A DNA stretch of 5,141 bases, taken from Thermodesulfobacteriota bacterium (GTDB lineage Bacteria; Desulfobacterota; Thermodesulfobacteria; Thermodesulfobacteriales; Thermodesulfatatoraceae). A program made the translations under genes and the position numbers. Below the pieces are notes generated by a model that ran no database searches, was not told the DNA's origin, and saw nothing but the letters and a program-made list of their open reading frames with translations. The first letter of the stretch is position 1; every line of letters starts with the position of its first letter. The stretch is taken from the NCBI GenBank assembly GCA_013154385.1, contig JAADCO010000026.1:1-5141 (forward strand), given 5' to 3'. Positions 1 through 5,141 of the stretch are shown one piece after another.

Positions 1-333
1 GGGATAGAGGGCCCCGGCAGAGGGCGCGGTGCGCAGAAGATAGCGCCCCACCTCGCCGGTGATGCCCTGCGCGGCGAAGAGAAGGAGGGAGAGGTCCTCG
101 AGGGACAGAGGCGTGCGCAGATAACGCCGCACGGAACGACGCCTGATGAGGGCCTCCCAGAAGTTTTCCGGCCCAAAGCGCGGGCGCGGCAAGGGATGAC
201 GCCTCGCGTCAGGATAGGTCTTGAACCACGGAGCCGGAGCAATGTTTTCCCTCTTCCGGGAAAGGAGCTCCAGGCGGTCGTGTTTGGTCTCCTGCAAGAA
301 CCGAAAACCCAAGCTTCGCTGATAGTCAGGCAT
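1..333 (-). CDS. SagB/ThcOx-type flavin dehydrogenase, N-terminal part (cut by window edge)
   Basis: The frame opens at an ATG at 333 and runs 111 codons to the window edge without a stop, so only the N-terminal part is seen. Family landmarks in order are an N-terminal ETKHDR (15-20), WFKTYP (36-41), a Leu-Pro (48-49), RRRSVRRY (64-71), LSLEDLSLLLFAAQGI (76-91) and RTAPSAGALYP (101-111). This spacing is typical of the SagB-type dehydrogenase branch of the nitroreductase fold. The RRSVR segment normally contacts FMN, and the family oxidises substrates with FMN, for example azoline to azole in thiazole/oxazole-modified peptides. Many stand-alone members have no known substrate, and no peptide-modifying partner is visible here. 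The start is well supported by GGAGGAGG just upstream. The gene overlaps the end of pcnB by 8 bases, so the two are probably translated from one mRNA. Family call is firm; the reaction is unknown. Confidence 0.85.
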   Translation of the reverse strand, partial: MPDYQRSLGFRFLQETKHDRLELLSRKRENIAPAPWFKTYPDARRHPLPRPRFGPENFWEALIRRRSVRRYLRTPLSLEDLSLLLFAAQGITGEVGRYLLRTAPSAGALYP

Positions 334-1603
334 GGGGCCTCCTCCGGCGGCGACGCCGTCGTCTCGGAGCTTCGATACCAAGGAGTTCTTTCTCTAATTT
401 AAGGATGACTTCCGTCACCGCCAGGGCCTCTTCGAAATAACTCTTGCGAGACAAACGCCGCGGGATGGAGTTGCCCATGAGGAGGTGATACTTGAGGGGC
501 CAGACGCTCGCCAGGAGCTGGAGGGTGTTTTCGAAGAGTTCCTTCTTGAAGTCGTAGGGATAGAAGACCTTTTTCATCTCCTGGCGCAGGAGCTCGTAGG
601 GACGCCCGGCCCGCTCCGGCACCCGGGGCAGACGCCCGGAGCTCACGGGGAAGGGATAGAGGAAAAGGGCCAGGGCCTGGGCCTCGGAGAAGCGGCCCTT
701 CTTCACCTTGCGGTCCATCTCCGCCAGGAGGCGGAAGAAGAAGCGGCGGTCCTTTTGGCTGGCGCGCGCAAGGACCTTGCCGTAGGCGGGAAAGACCTCC
801 TCGAAGAGCCCGCTCTTCCACATGAGCTCGGCCCACGGGGCCGACCAGCCGCCGAGGACGTCTTTCAGCCATTCGTCGCGCACGCGCATCGGGGCGCAGA
901 GCATGATCTTTTCGTGATGGCGCAGGATGGCCTCCCAGGTGCGCTCCTCGATGGTGAAACCAATGCGCGCCGCGTGCCGGATGGCCCGCATCATGCGCAC
1001 CGGGTCGCGGATGAAGCGCTGGTCCGGGTCCCCGATGACCCGGATGATCCCGGCCTTAAGATCCTCCATGCCGCCCACGTAGTCGATGATCGTGTAGTCG
1101 GCGATGTTGTAGAAGAGGGCGTTGATGGTGATGTCCCGCCGGAAGGCGTCTTCGTAAGGGGTGCCGAAGACTTCGAGACCGTCTTCCTCCGCGGTCTCCG
1201 GGCCGCGAAAGGTGACCACCTCGATGAACTTTCCCCCGCGGAAGTAGACGTGCACCAGGCGGAAGCGCCGGCCGATGATGCGGCTCCAGCGGAAGAGGCG
1301 CCGGATCTCCTCGGGACGCGCGTCCGTGCCCACGTCGAAGTCCTTGGGTTTGAGCCCGAGGAGCATGTCGCGCACGCTTCCACCCACGAGATAGGCCAGA
1401 TGCCCCGCGTCCTTCAGGCGATAGAGGACCTTCAACGCCTCGCGCGAGATGTTCTTGCGCGAGATGGGATGCTCGGAACGGGGGATGATCTTGGGCTTCG
1501 GAGCCTCCAGGGCAAAGAGCTCTCTTTGCTGCCAGTCGCTTTTCAGTTCTTTGGGTTCGGACAACTTGGGTTCGGACAACCTCGACACCCTCTCCGTAAT
1601 CAT
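326..1603 (-). CDS. pcnB: poly(A) polymerase / tRNA nucleotidyltransferase family protein, PcnB type
   Basis: This class II nucleotidyltransferase probably adds 3' poly(A) to RNA and so promotes its decay. Residues are counted from a TTG at 1606; the ATG at 1603 is codon 2 and is the preferred start. An N-terminal extension leads to IIPRSEHPISRKNIS (40-54), then LVGGSVRD (73-80) and the catalytic KDFDV (88-92, carboxylates D89 and D91), with E129 in IEVVTFR as a likely third carboxylate. RRDITINAL (156-164) and RDPVRMMRAIR (200-210) follow, then a helical C-terminal half. The PRSEHPISRK entry segment and IGRRFRLVHVYF (111-122) match Escherichia coli PcnB better than CCA-adding enzymes. The length of about 425 residues is near E. 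coli PcnB. The tail carries nine consecutive arginines (415-423); basic tails are common in PcnB and probably bind RNA. The start lacks a good Shine-Dalgarno sequence. A C- or A-adding tRNA enzyme cannot be excluded from sequence, since Desulfobacterota can carry several relatives. Confidence 0.85.
   Translation of the reverse strand: MITERVSRLSEPKLSEPKELKSDWQQRELFALEAPKPKIIPRSEHPISRKNISREALKVLYRLKDAGHLAYLVGGSVRDMLLGLKPKDFDVGTDARPEEIRRLFRWSRIIGRRFRLVHVYFRGGKFIEVVTFRGPETAEEDGLEVFGTPYEDAFRRDITINALFYNIADYTIIDYVGGMEDLKAGIIRVIGDPDQRFIRDPVRMMRAIRHAARIGFTIEERTWEAILRHHEKIMLCAPMRVRDEWLKDVLGGWSAPWAELMWKSGLFEEVFPAYGKVLARASQKDRRFFFRLLAEMDRKVKKGRFSEAQALALFLYPFPVSSGRLPRVPERAGRPYELLRQEMKKVFYPYDFKKELFENTLQLLASVWPLKYHLLMGNSIPRRLSRKSYFEEALAVTEVILKLEKELLGIEAPRRRRRRRRRPHA
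338..345 (-). promoter_or_regulatory. ribosome binding site for the SagB-type gene, inside the pcnB coding region
   Basis: The minus strand reads GGAGGAGG, then CCCC, then the ATG at 333. This is a near-perfect anti-16S match, with the GGAGG at 341-345 standing 7 bases from the start codon. It fixes the start of the downstream gene. The same bases are the last arginine codons (CGG AGG AGG) of pcnB, and the pcnB stop TGA lies inside ATGCCTGA, so termination and initiation are physically overlapped. Confidence 0.8.
1551..1580 (-). repeat. perfect 15-bp tandem duplication inside the pcnB N-terminus
   Basis: TTGGGTTCGGACAAC occurs twice back to back on the plus strand (1551-1565 and 1566-1580). 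On the coding strand it gives two copies of Leu-Ser-Glu-Pro-Lys (residues 10-19 counted from the TTG at 1606). The unit is a multiple of three, so the frame is kept. It lies before the conserved catalytic part, in a segment that varies among family members. Confidence 0.9.
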
Positions 1604-1647
1604 CAATCTATAGGTCTCTTCTCGATGGCCTTGAGGGATTTGTCGCC

Positions 1648-1677
1648 AAAAAGACTCAGAAGGCCAGACCTTGGCCT
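1648..1677 (-). terminator. possible weak intrinsic terminator or attenuating hairpin after the activator gene
   Basis: On the minus strand AGGCCA, a 5-base loop AGGTC and TGGCCT form a 6-bp GC-rich stem (1677-1661) that overlaps the activator's stop codon. A run of five T (1652-1648) follows, but 8 bases separate it from the stem, so it is not a canonical terminator. Partial termination, or simple read-through into pcnB, are both possible. The rest of the gap to pcnB shows no clear promoter. Confidence 0.3.
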
Positions 1678-3247
1678 ATTTAACACCCTTTGGGGAAACC
1701 TTAAAAGCCTTGGGGTTGATGCCGTATTTCCTGATCTTGTAGTTGAGGATGCGGAGGCTCGTGTCAAGGAGGCGCGCGGCCTCGCTCTGGTTGCCGCGGG
1801 TCTCCTTGAGGGCCTCGATGATGAGTTCCATCTCGAGGTTCTTCACCGCCTGGGCCAGGCTCTTGCGGGCGTGGGTGCCGGAGCTCTCGGCGGTCTGGAG
1901 GCTCTGGGGCAGATGATAGCTGCGGATGACCTCCTCGTCGCAGACGATCACCGCGCGCTCGATGACGTTTTCGAGCTCCCGCACGTTTCCCGGCCAGTGA
2001 TACTGGACGAGGAGATCAATGGCCGGTGAGGAGAGGCGCTTGATCTCCTTGCCGTAGCGCTGGCTGTATTTCTCGAGGAAGAACTCGGCCAGAGGGATGA
2101 TGTCCGTGGGCCGCTCCCGCAAGGGCGGCACGTAGATGGGAAAGACGTTCAGCCGATAGTAGAGGTCCTCCCGAAAGAGGCCCTTTTCGAGGAGCTCCTC
2201 GAGGTTGCGGTTGGTGGCGGTGATGATGCGCACGTCCACCTTGACCGGCTTGGTCCCGCCCACGCGGTAGAACTCCTTTTCCTGGATGACGTGGAGGAGC
2301 TTGGCCTGGAGGTTCAGGGGAAGGTCCCCGATCTCGTCGAGGAAGATGGTCCCCCCGGAGGCCTGCTCGAAGAGCCCCGGCTTGCGGGAGAGCGCCCCGG
2401 TGAAGGCCCCCTTTTCGTAGCCGAAGAGCTCGCTTTCGATGAGGTTTTCCGGAAGCGCGGTGCAGGCCACGGTGACGAAGGGCCCTTCGGCCCGCGGGCT
2501 GTTGTAGTGGATGAGGCGCGCGATGAGGGACTTTCCCGTGCCGGACTCCCCGCGCAAGAGCACGGTGGCCGGGCTCGGGGCCACGCGCTCGATCATCTCG
2601 ATGACCTCGCGCATGCGGGAGCTTAAGGCGATGAAGTTCTCGAGGCTGTACTTGCCCTTGAGCTCGCGCTTCAGGCGCCGGTTCTCCTCAAGGAGCCTTT
2701 CACGCTCCTCCTGGATGGCCTGGATGTTGGCCACGGTCTGGGCGATGAGCCCGGAGATGATGGTCAAGAAGCGGACGTCTTCTTCGAGCGAGACGTGGTC
2801 GGCAAAGAGGCGATCCACGGAAAGGGTGCCGAGGACCTTGGCCCCGCTCTTGATGGGCACGCAGATGAAGGAGACCTGCTCCTTCTCGATGGCCCCGCGG
2901 CTTCGCGTGCGGTTCAAGAACCTGGGGTCGTCCTTGATGAGGGGCACGATGATGGGCTGGCCCGTGGCCACCACCTGGCCGGTGATGCCCTCGCCGAGGC
3001 GGTAGCGGCCCCTCTTCCGGGCCTCGGCCGTAAGGCCGTGGGCCACTTCGATCTGGATCTCCTTGGTGCGGGGGTTGAAGATGGTGATGGTCCCCCGGCG
3101 CATGTCGAGCCGCTCCGCGAGGATGGCCAGGATCTCCTCCAGGGCCTGGCGCATGTTGAGGGAGCTCGACAGCGTGCGCGCCACCTCGTAGAGGCAGGCG
3201 AGCTCTTCGATCTGCCGGGCCGAGGGCTGTGGTCTCGCCTCTTTCAT
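1676..3247 (-). CDS. sigma-54-dependent transcriptional activator, NifA-like (GAF, AAA+, Fis-type HTH)
   Basis: This is a bacterial enhancer-binding protein that would use ATP hydrolysis to open sigma-54 promoters. Residues are counted from a TTG at 3256; the preferred start is the ATG three codons on, at 3247. An N-terminal GAF domain (about 17-178) resembles that of NifA, including MRRGTITIF and YRLGEGITGQVVATGQPI. A charged coiled-coil helix (about 180-202) links it to the AAA+ domain (about 207-435). All working motifs are intact: Walker A GESGTGKS (236-243), the sigma-54 contact GAFTGA (283-288), Walker B GGTIFLDEIG (301-310), sensor I TATNR (346-350), arginines of FREDLYYRLN (361-370) and sensor II WPGNVRELEN (421-430). 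A Fis-like helix-turn-helix lies at 489-511. The four-cysteine linker of oxygen-sensing rhizobial NifA is absent, and no receiver domain is present, so a GAF ligand or partner protein probably controls it. No nif gene is nearby and its target is unknown. Confidence 0.93.
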   Translation of the reverse strand: MKEARPQPSARQIEELACLYEVARTLSSSLNMRQALEEILAILAERLDMRRGTITIFNPRTKEIQIEVAHGLTAEARKRGRYRLGEGITGQVVATGQPIIVPLIKDDPRFLNRTRSRGAIEKEQVSFICVPIKSGAKVLGTLSVDRLFADHVSLEEDVRFLTIISGLIAQTVANIQAIQEERERLLEENRRLKRELKGKYSLENFIALSSRMREVIEMIERVAPSPATVLLRGESGTGKSLIARLIHYNSPRAEGPFVTVACTALPENLIESELFGYEKGAFTGALSRKPGLFEQASGGTIFLDEIGDLPLNLQAKLLHVIQEKEFYRVGGTKPVKVDVRIITATNRNLEELLEKGLFREDLYYRLNVFPIYVPPLRERPTDIIPLAEFFLEKYSQRYGKEIKRLSSPAIDLLVQYHWPGNVRELENVIERAVIVCDEEVIRSYHLPQSLQTAESSGTHARKSLAQAVKNLEMELIIEALKETRGNQSEAARLLDTSLRILNYKIRKYGINPKAFKVSPKGVK

Positions 3248-3261
3248 GCCGCCCAATTATA
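3248..3261 (-). promoter_or_regulatory. possible promoter -10 element giving a leaderless activator mRNA
   Basis: The minus strand carries a perfect TATAAT (3261-3256) whose end is only 8 bases from the activator's ATG at 3247. Transcription would start 0 to 2 bases before the ATG. No Shine-Dalgarno sequence precedes that ATG, which fits a leaderless message. At 16-17 bp upstream only TTTCTT/CTTTCT is found as a -35, a poor match, so the element may be chance in an AT-rich stretch or may need an activator. Confidence 0.35.
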
Positions 3262-3288
3262 AATGGACAAAGCTGAAAAGAAAGGGTG

Positions 3289-3298
3289 ACAAATTTGT
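3289..3298. promoter_or_regulatory. perfect 10-bp palindrome in the divergent intergenic region, candidate operator
   Basis: ACAAATTTGT reads the same on both strands. It lies between the two divergent genes, about 45 bases upstream of the activator's start and about 33 bases upstream of the -35 of the purD-purE promoter. That position would suit a dimeric regulator acting on either gene. Short AT-rich palindromes also arise by chance, and it does not match the TGT-N10-ACA pattern of NifA sites. Confidence 0.25.
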
Positions 3299-3330
3299 AA
3301 AGTTTTGCTCAAGACTCAAAAGTTCAGCGC

Positions 3331-3359
3331 TTGACCGCCGAGGACGGGTCTTCTAGGAT
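3331..3359 (+). promoter_or_regulatory. sigma-70-type promoter for the purD-purE gene
   Basis: TTGACC (3331-3336, five of six consensus bases) is followed after exactly 17 bp by TAGGAT (3354-3359, four of six). The predicted transcription start is near 3366, leaving a leader of about 30 bases, which is too short for a riboswitch. No recognisable PurR-type operator is visible. Confidence 0.6.
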
Positions 3360-3384
3360 CGGTCCTTGAAAAATTTTTGGCGCG

Positions 3385-3392
3385 AAGGAGGG
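3385..3392 (+). promoter_or_regulatory. strong ribosome binding site of purD-purE
   Basis: AAGGAGGG stands 4 bases before the ATG at 3397, with its AAGGAG core 6 bases away. It confirms the start, and it contrasts with the two minus-strand genes whose starts lack a good site. Confidence 0.85.
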
Positions 3393-3396
3393 AGCC

Positions 3397-5124
3397 ATGA
3401 AGGTCCTCGTGGTTGGAGGCGGAGGCCGGGAGCACGCCCTGTGCTGGAAGCTGGCCCAAAGCCCGTTGGTGGAGAAGGTCTACTGTGCCCCGGGTAACGC
3501 CGGTATCGCTCAGGACGCCGAGTGTCATCCCATCGCGGCTACGGACTTCGAGGCCCTGGCCAACCTGGTGGAGGAAAAGGGCATTGACGTGACCATCGTC
3601 GGCCCGGAAGACCCGTTGGCCAAGGGCATCGTGGACTATTTCGAGGAGCGCGGCCTAAAGATCTTCGGCCCCTCGGCCAAGGCCGCCCAGATCGAGGGCA
3701 GCAAGGTCTTTGCCAAGGAGCTCATGGCCAAATACGGCATCCCCACCGCGGACTTCGAGGTCTTCGACGACCCCGAAGCCGCCATGGCCTACGTGGAGAA
3801 GAAAGGCGCCCCCATCGTGGTCAAGGCCGACGGTCTGGCCGCGGGCAAGGGGGTCATCGTCTGCCGCACGGTGGACGAGGCCCGCGACGCCATAAAGAAG
3901 ATCATGATTGACAAGGCCTTTGGTGAGGCCGGAAACCGCGTGGTCATCGAAGACTGCCTCTTCGGGGAAGAGGCCTCCTTCATGGTCATCACCGACGGCG
4001 AGACCCTCCTTCCCCTTCCCACCTCGCAGGACCACAAGCCGCTTCTCGACGGCGACCGCGGACCGAACACCGGGGGCATGGGCGCCTATTCCCCGGCGCC
4101 GGTGGTCACGGAGCGGCTCTCCGAAGAGATCATGGAGACCATCATGCGCCCGGTGATCAAGGCCCTGGCCAAGGAGGGCATCCCCTACAAGGGGGTCCTC
4201 TACGGCGGCCTCATGATCAGCGACGGCAAACCCTACGTGCTCGAATTCAACTGCCGCTTCGGCGACCCGGAGTGCCAGCCCCTGATGATGCGCATCAAGA
4301 GCGATCTCGCCGAGCTCATCCAGGCCGCCATGGAGGGAAGGCTTGCGGAAAAAGAGCTCGAGATAGATCCGCGGGCCGCGGTTTGCGTGGTCATGGCGAG
4401 CAAGGGCTACCCCGGAAAATACGAAAAGGGGAAACTCATCCGCGGCCTCTCCCAGGTGGCCAAGATGAAGGACGTGAAGGTCTTTCACGCGGGCACGGCC
4501 CGGCGCGGTCGGGGCTACGTCACCGCCGGGGGCCGCGTGCTCGGGGTGACGGCCCTGGGCAAGGACATTCCCGAGGCCATCGAGCGCGCCTACGAGGCCG
4601 TCTCCAAGATCTACTGGGACGGGGTCTACTATCGCACGGACATCGGCGCCAAGGCCCTCAAGCATCTGCGTCCCGCGCAGGTGGCCATCCTCATGGGCAG
4701 CCGCTCGGATCAGGACATCATGCGCGGGGCCGAAGAGATCCTCAAGGAATTCGACGTGCCCTTCGAGGTGATGGTGGCCTCGGCCCATCGCACGCCGGAC
4801 AAGGTCCGCAAGTTCGCCCGCGAAGCCGAGGAAAGGGGCATCAAGGTCATCATCGCCGGCGCGGGGCTGGCCGCCCATCTGGCCGGCGCCCTGGCCTCGG
4901 AGACCACGCTTCCGGTGATCGGCGTGCCCATTGCCGCCGGCACCCTGGGCGGGATGGACGCCCTCCTCTCCACCGTGCAGATGCCTCCGGGCATCCCCGT
5001 GGCCACGGTGGCCATCAACGGGGCGAAGAACGCGGCCATGCTGGCCGTGGAGATACTCGCCCTCAGCGACGAAAAGCTCCGGGAAAGGCTCAAGGCCTAC
5101 CGGGAGAAGCTGGCCAACAAGTAA
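3397..5124 (+). CDS. purD-purE: bifunctional purine enzyme: PurD (GAR synthetase) fused to PurE (N5-CAIR mutase)
   Basis: Residues 1 to about 422 are a full-length PurD, which joins phosphoribosylamine and glycine with ATP to make GAR (step 2 of IMP synthesis). It shows GGGGREHAL (7-15), the ATP-grasp core with VVKADGLAAGKGV (141-153), SQDHKP (210-215), GGMGAYSPAPV (226-236) and NCRFGDPE (285-292), and ends in the usual YYRTDIGAKALK (411-422). Residues about 427-575 are a complete class I PurE, which turns N5-CAIR into CAIR (step 6). It shows MGSRSD (433-438), SAHRTPD (462-468, likely catalytic H464), AAHLAG (492-497), then GIPVATVAINGAKNAA (532-547). SAHRTPD rather than the class II SAHKGP form implies that it depends on PurK, which is not in the window. 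The linker is only a few residues. No internal Shine-Dalgarno sequence precedes V429 or M433, so a separate PurE is unlikely. PurE enzymes are usually octamers, so eight PurD units could be displayed around a PurE core. Both halves appear active; cytoplasmic. Confidence 0.95.
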   Translation: MKVLVVGGGGREHALCWKLAQSPLVEKVYCAPGNAGIAQDAECHPIAATDFEALANLVEEKGIDVTIVGPEDPLAKGIVDYFEERGLKIFGPSAKAAQIEGSKVFAKELMAKYGIPTADFEVFDDPEAAMAYVEKKGAPIVVKADGLAAGKGVIVCRTVDEARDAIKKIMIDKAFGEAGNRVVIEDCLFGEEASFMVITDGETLLPLPTSQDHKPLLDGDRGPNTGGMGAYSPAPVVTERLSEEIMETIMRPVIKALAKEGIPYKGVLYGGLMISDGKPYVLEFNCRFGDPECQPLMMRIKSDLAELIQAAMEGRLAEKELEIDPRAAVCVVMASKGYPGKYEKGKLIRGLSQVAKMKDVKVFHAGTARRGRGYVTAGGRVLGVTALGKDIPEAIERAYEAVSKIYWDGVYYRTDIGAKALKHLRPAQVAILMGSRSDQDIMRGAEEILKEFDVPFEVMVASAHRTPDKVRKFAREAEERGIKVIIAGAGLAAHLAGALASETTLPVIGVPIAAGTLGGMDALLSTVQMPPGIPVATVAINGAKNAAMLAVEILALSDEKLRERLKAYREKLANK

Positions 5125-5136
5125 GCTCAAGGGGCC

Positions 5137-5141
5137 AGGAG
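5137..5141 (+). promoter_or_regulatory. probable ribosome binding site of a following gene
   Basis: AGGAG sits at the very edge of the window, 13 bases after the purD-purE stop codon. No terminator-like hairpin lies between them. This suggests a co-transcribed gene starting just beyond the window, possibly another purine gene, but its start codon is not visible. Confidence 0.4.

Noticed and set aside
196..402. Small plus-strand frame of 68 codons
   Set aside because: It overlaps the SagB-type gene and the pcnB end, both supported by motifs, and has no ribosome binding site or recognisable motif.
485..2029. Long plus-strand open frame (514 codons) opposite pcnB and the activator
   Set aside because: It crosses two well-identified genes and their gap on the other strand, and its translation is low-complexity Leu/Gly/Glu/Asp/Val without a family motif. 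Such frames are expected opposite GC-rich genes.
3248..3396. Sigma-54 promoter or NifA upstream activator site in the divergent region
   Set aside because: No GG-N10-GC pair with proper flanks was found on either strand (the nearest has 9 bases between), and no TGT-N10-ACA was seen.
3366..3396. Purine riboswitch ahead of purD-purE
   Set aside because: The predicted leader is only about 30 bases, too short for any known purine-sensing aptamer.
4681..4695. Internal start giving a separate PurE protein (GTG at 4681 or ATG at 4693)
   Set aside because: No stop codon separates the halves and no Shine-Dalgarno sequence lies just upstream, so one fused product is the simpler reading.
3655..5130. 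Long minus-strand open frame (491 codons) opposite purD-purE
   Set aside because: Its His/Gly/Asp/Leu-rich translation is the mirror of a GC-rich coding frame, and the sense strand is a complete, unambiguous enzyme pair.

Overview
The window is GC-rich bacterial chromosome. It holds three genes on the minus strand, the last one cut by the window edge, and one divergent gene on the plus strand. The proteins resemble those of Desulfobacterota / Thermodesulfobacteriota: a PcnB-type poly(A) polymerase, a NifA-like sigma-54 activator with a GAF domain, and proteins rich in Lys, Glu, Arg and Ile that would suit a thermophile. This lineage guess is inference from protein style; no marker gene is present.

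Minus strand, in transcription order: (1) a GAF / AAA+ / Fis-HTH sigma-54-dependent activator (3247 to 1676); (2) a 69-bp gap with a small hairpin; (3) a poly(A) polymerase-type nucleotidyltransferase, pcnB (1603 or 1606 to 326), with an N-terminal 15-bp tandem duplication and a tail of nine arginines; (4) the first 111 codons of a SagB/ThcOx-type flavin dehydrogenase (333 to beyond position 1). Genes 3 and 4 overlap by 8 bases, and the arginine codons closing pcnB also form the Shine-Dalgarno sequence of the next gene.

Plus strand: one 575-codon gene (3397-5124) that joins a complete PurD (GAR synthetase) to a complete PurE (N5-CAIR mutase) with almost no linker. These are steps 2 and 6 of IMP synthesis. 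A good sigma-70 promoter (TTGACC, 17 bp, TAGGAT) and a strong ribosome binding site precede it. An AGGAG at the right edge suggests another gene follows at once.

The 149-bp divergent region (3248-3396) is much more AT-rich than the rest. It holds the purD-purE promoter, a TATAAT so close to the activator's ATG that its mRNA may be leaderless, and a perfect 10-bp palindrome between the two. The most notable items are the PurD-PurE fusion, the dual-purpose arginine/Shine-Dalgarno junction and the possible leaderless activator. Nothing in the window looks like a mobile element, CRISPR array or structural RNA gene.
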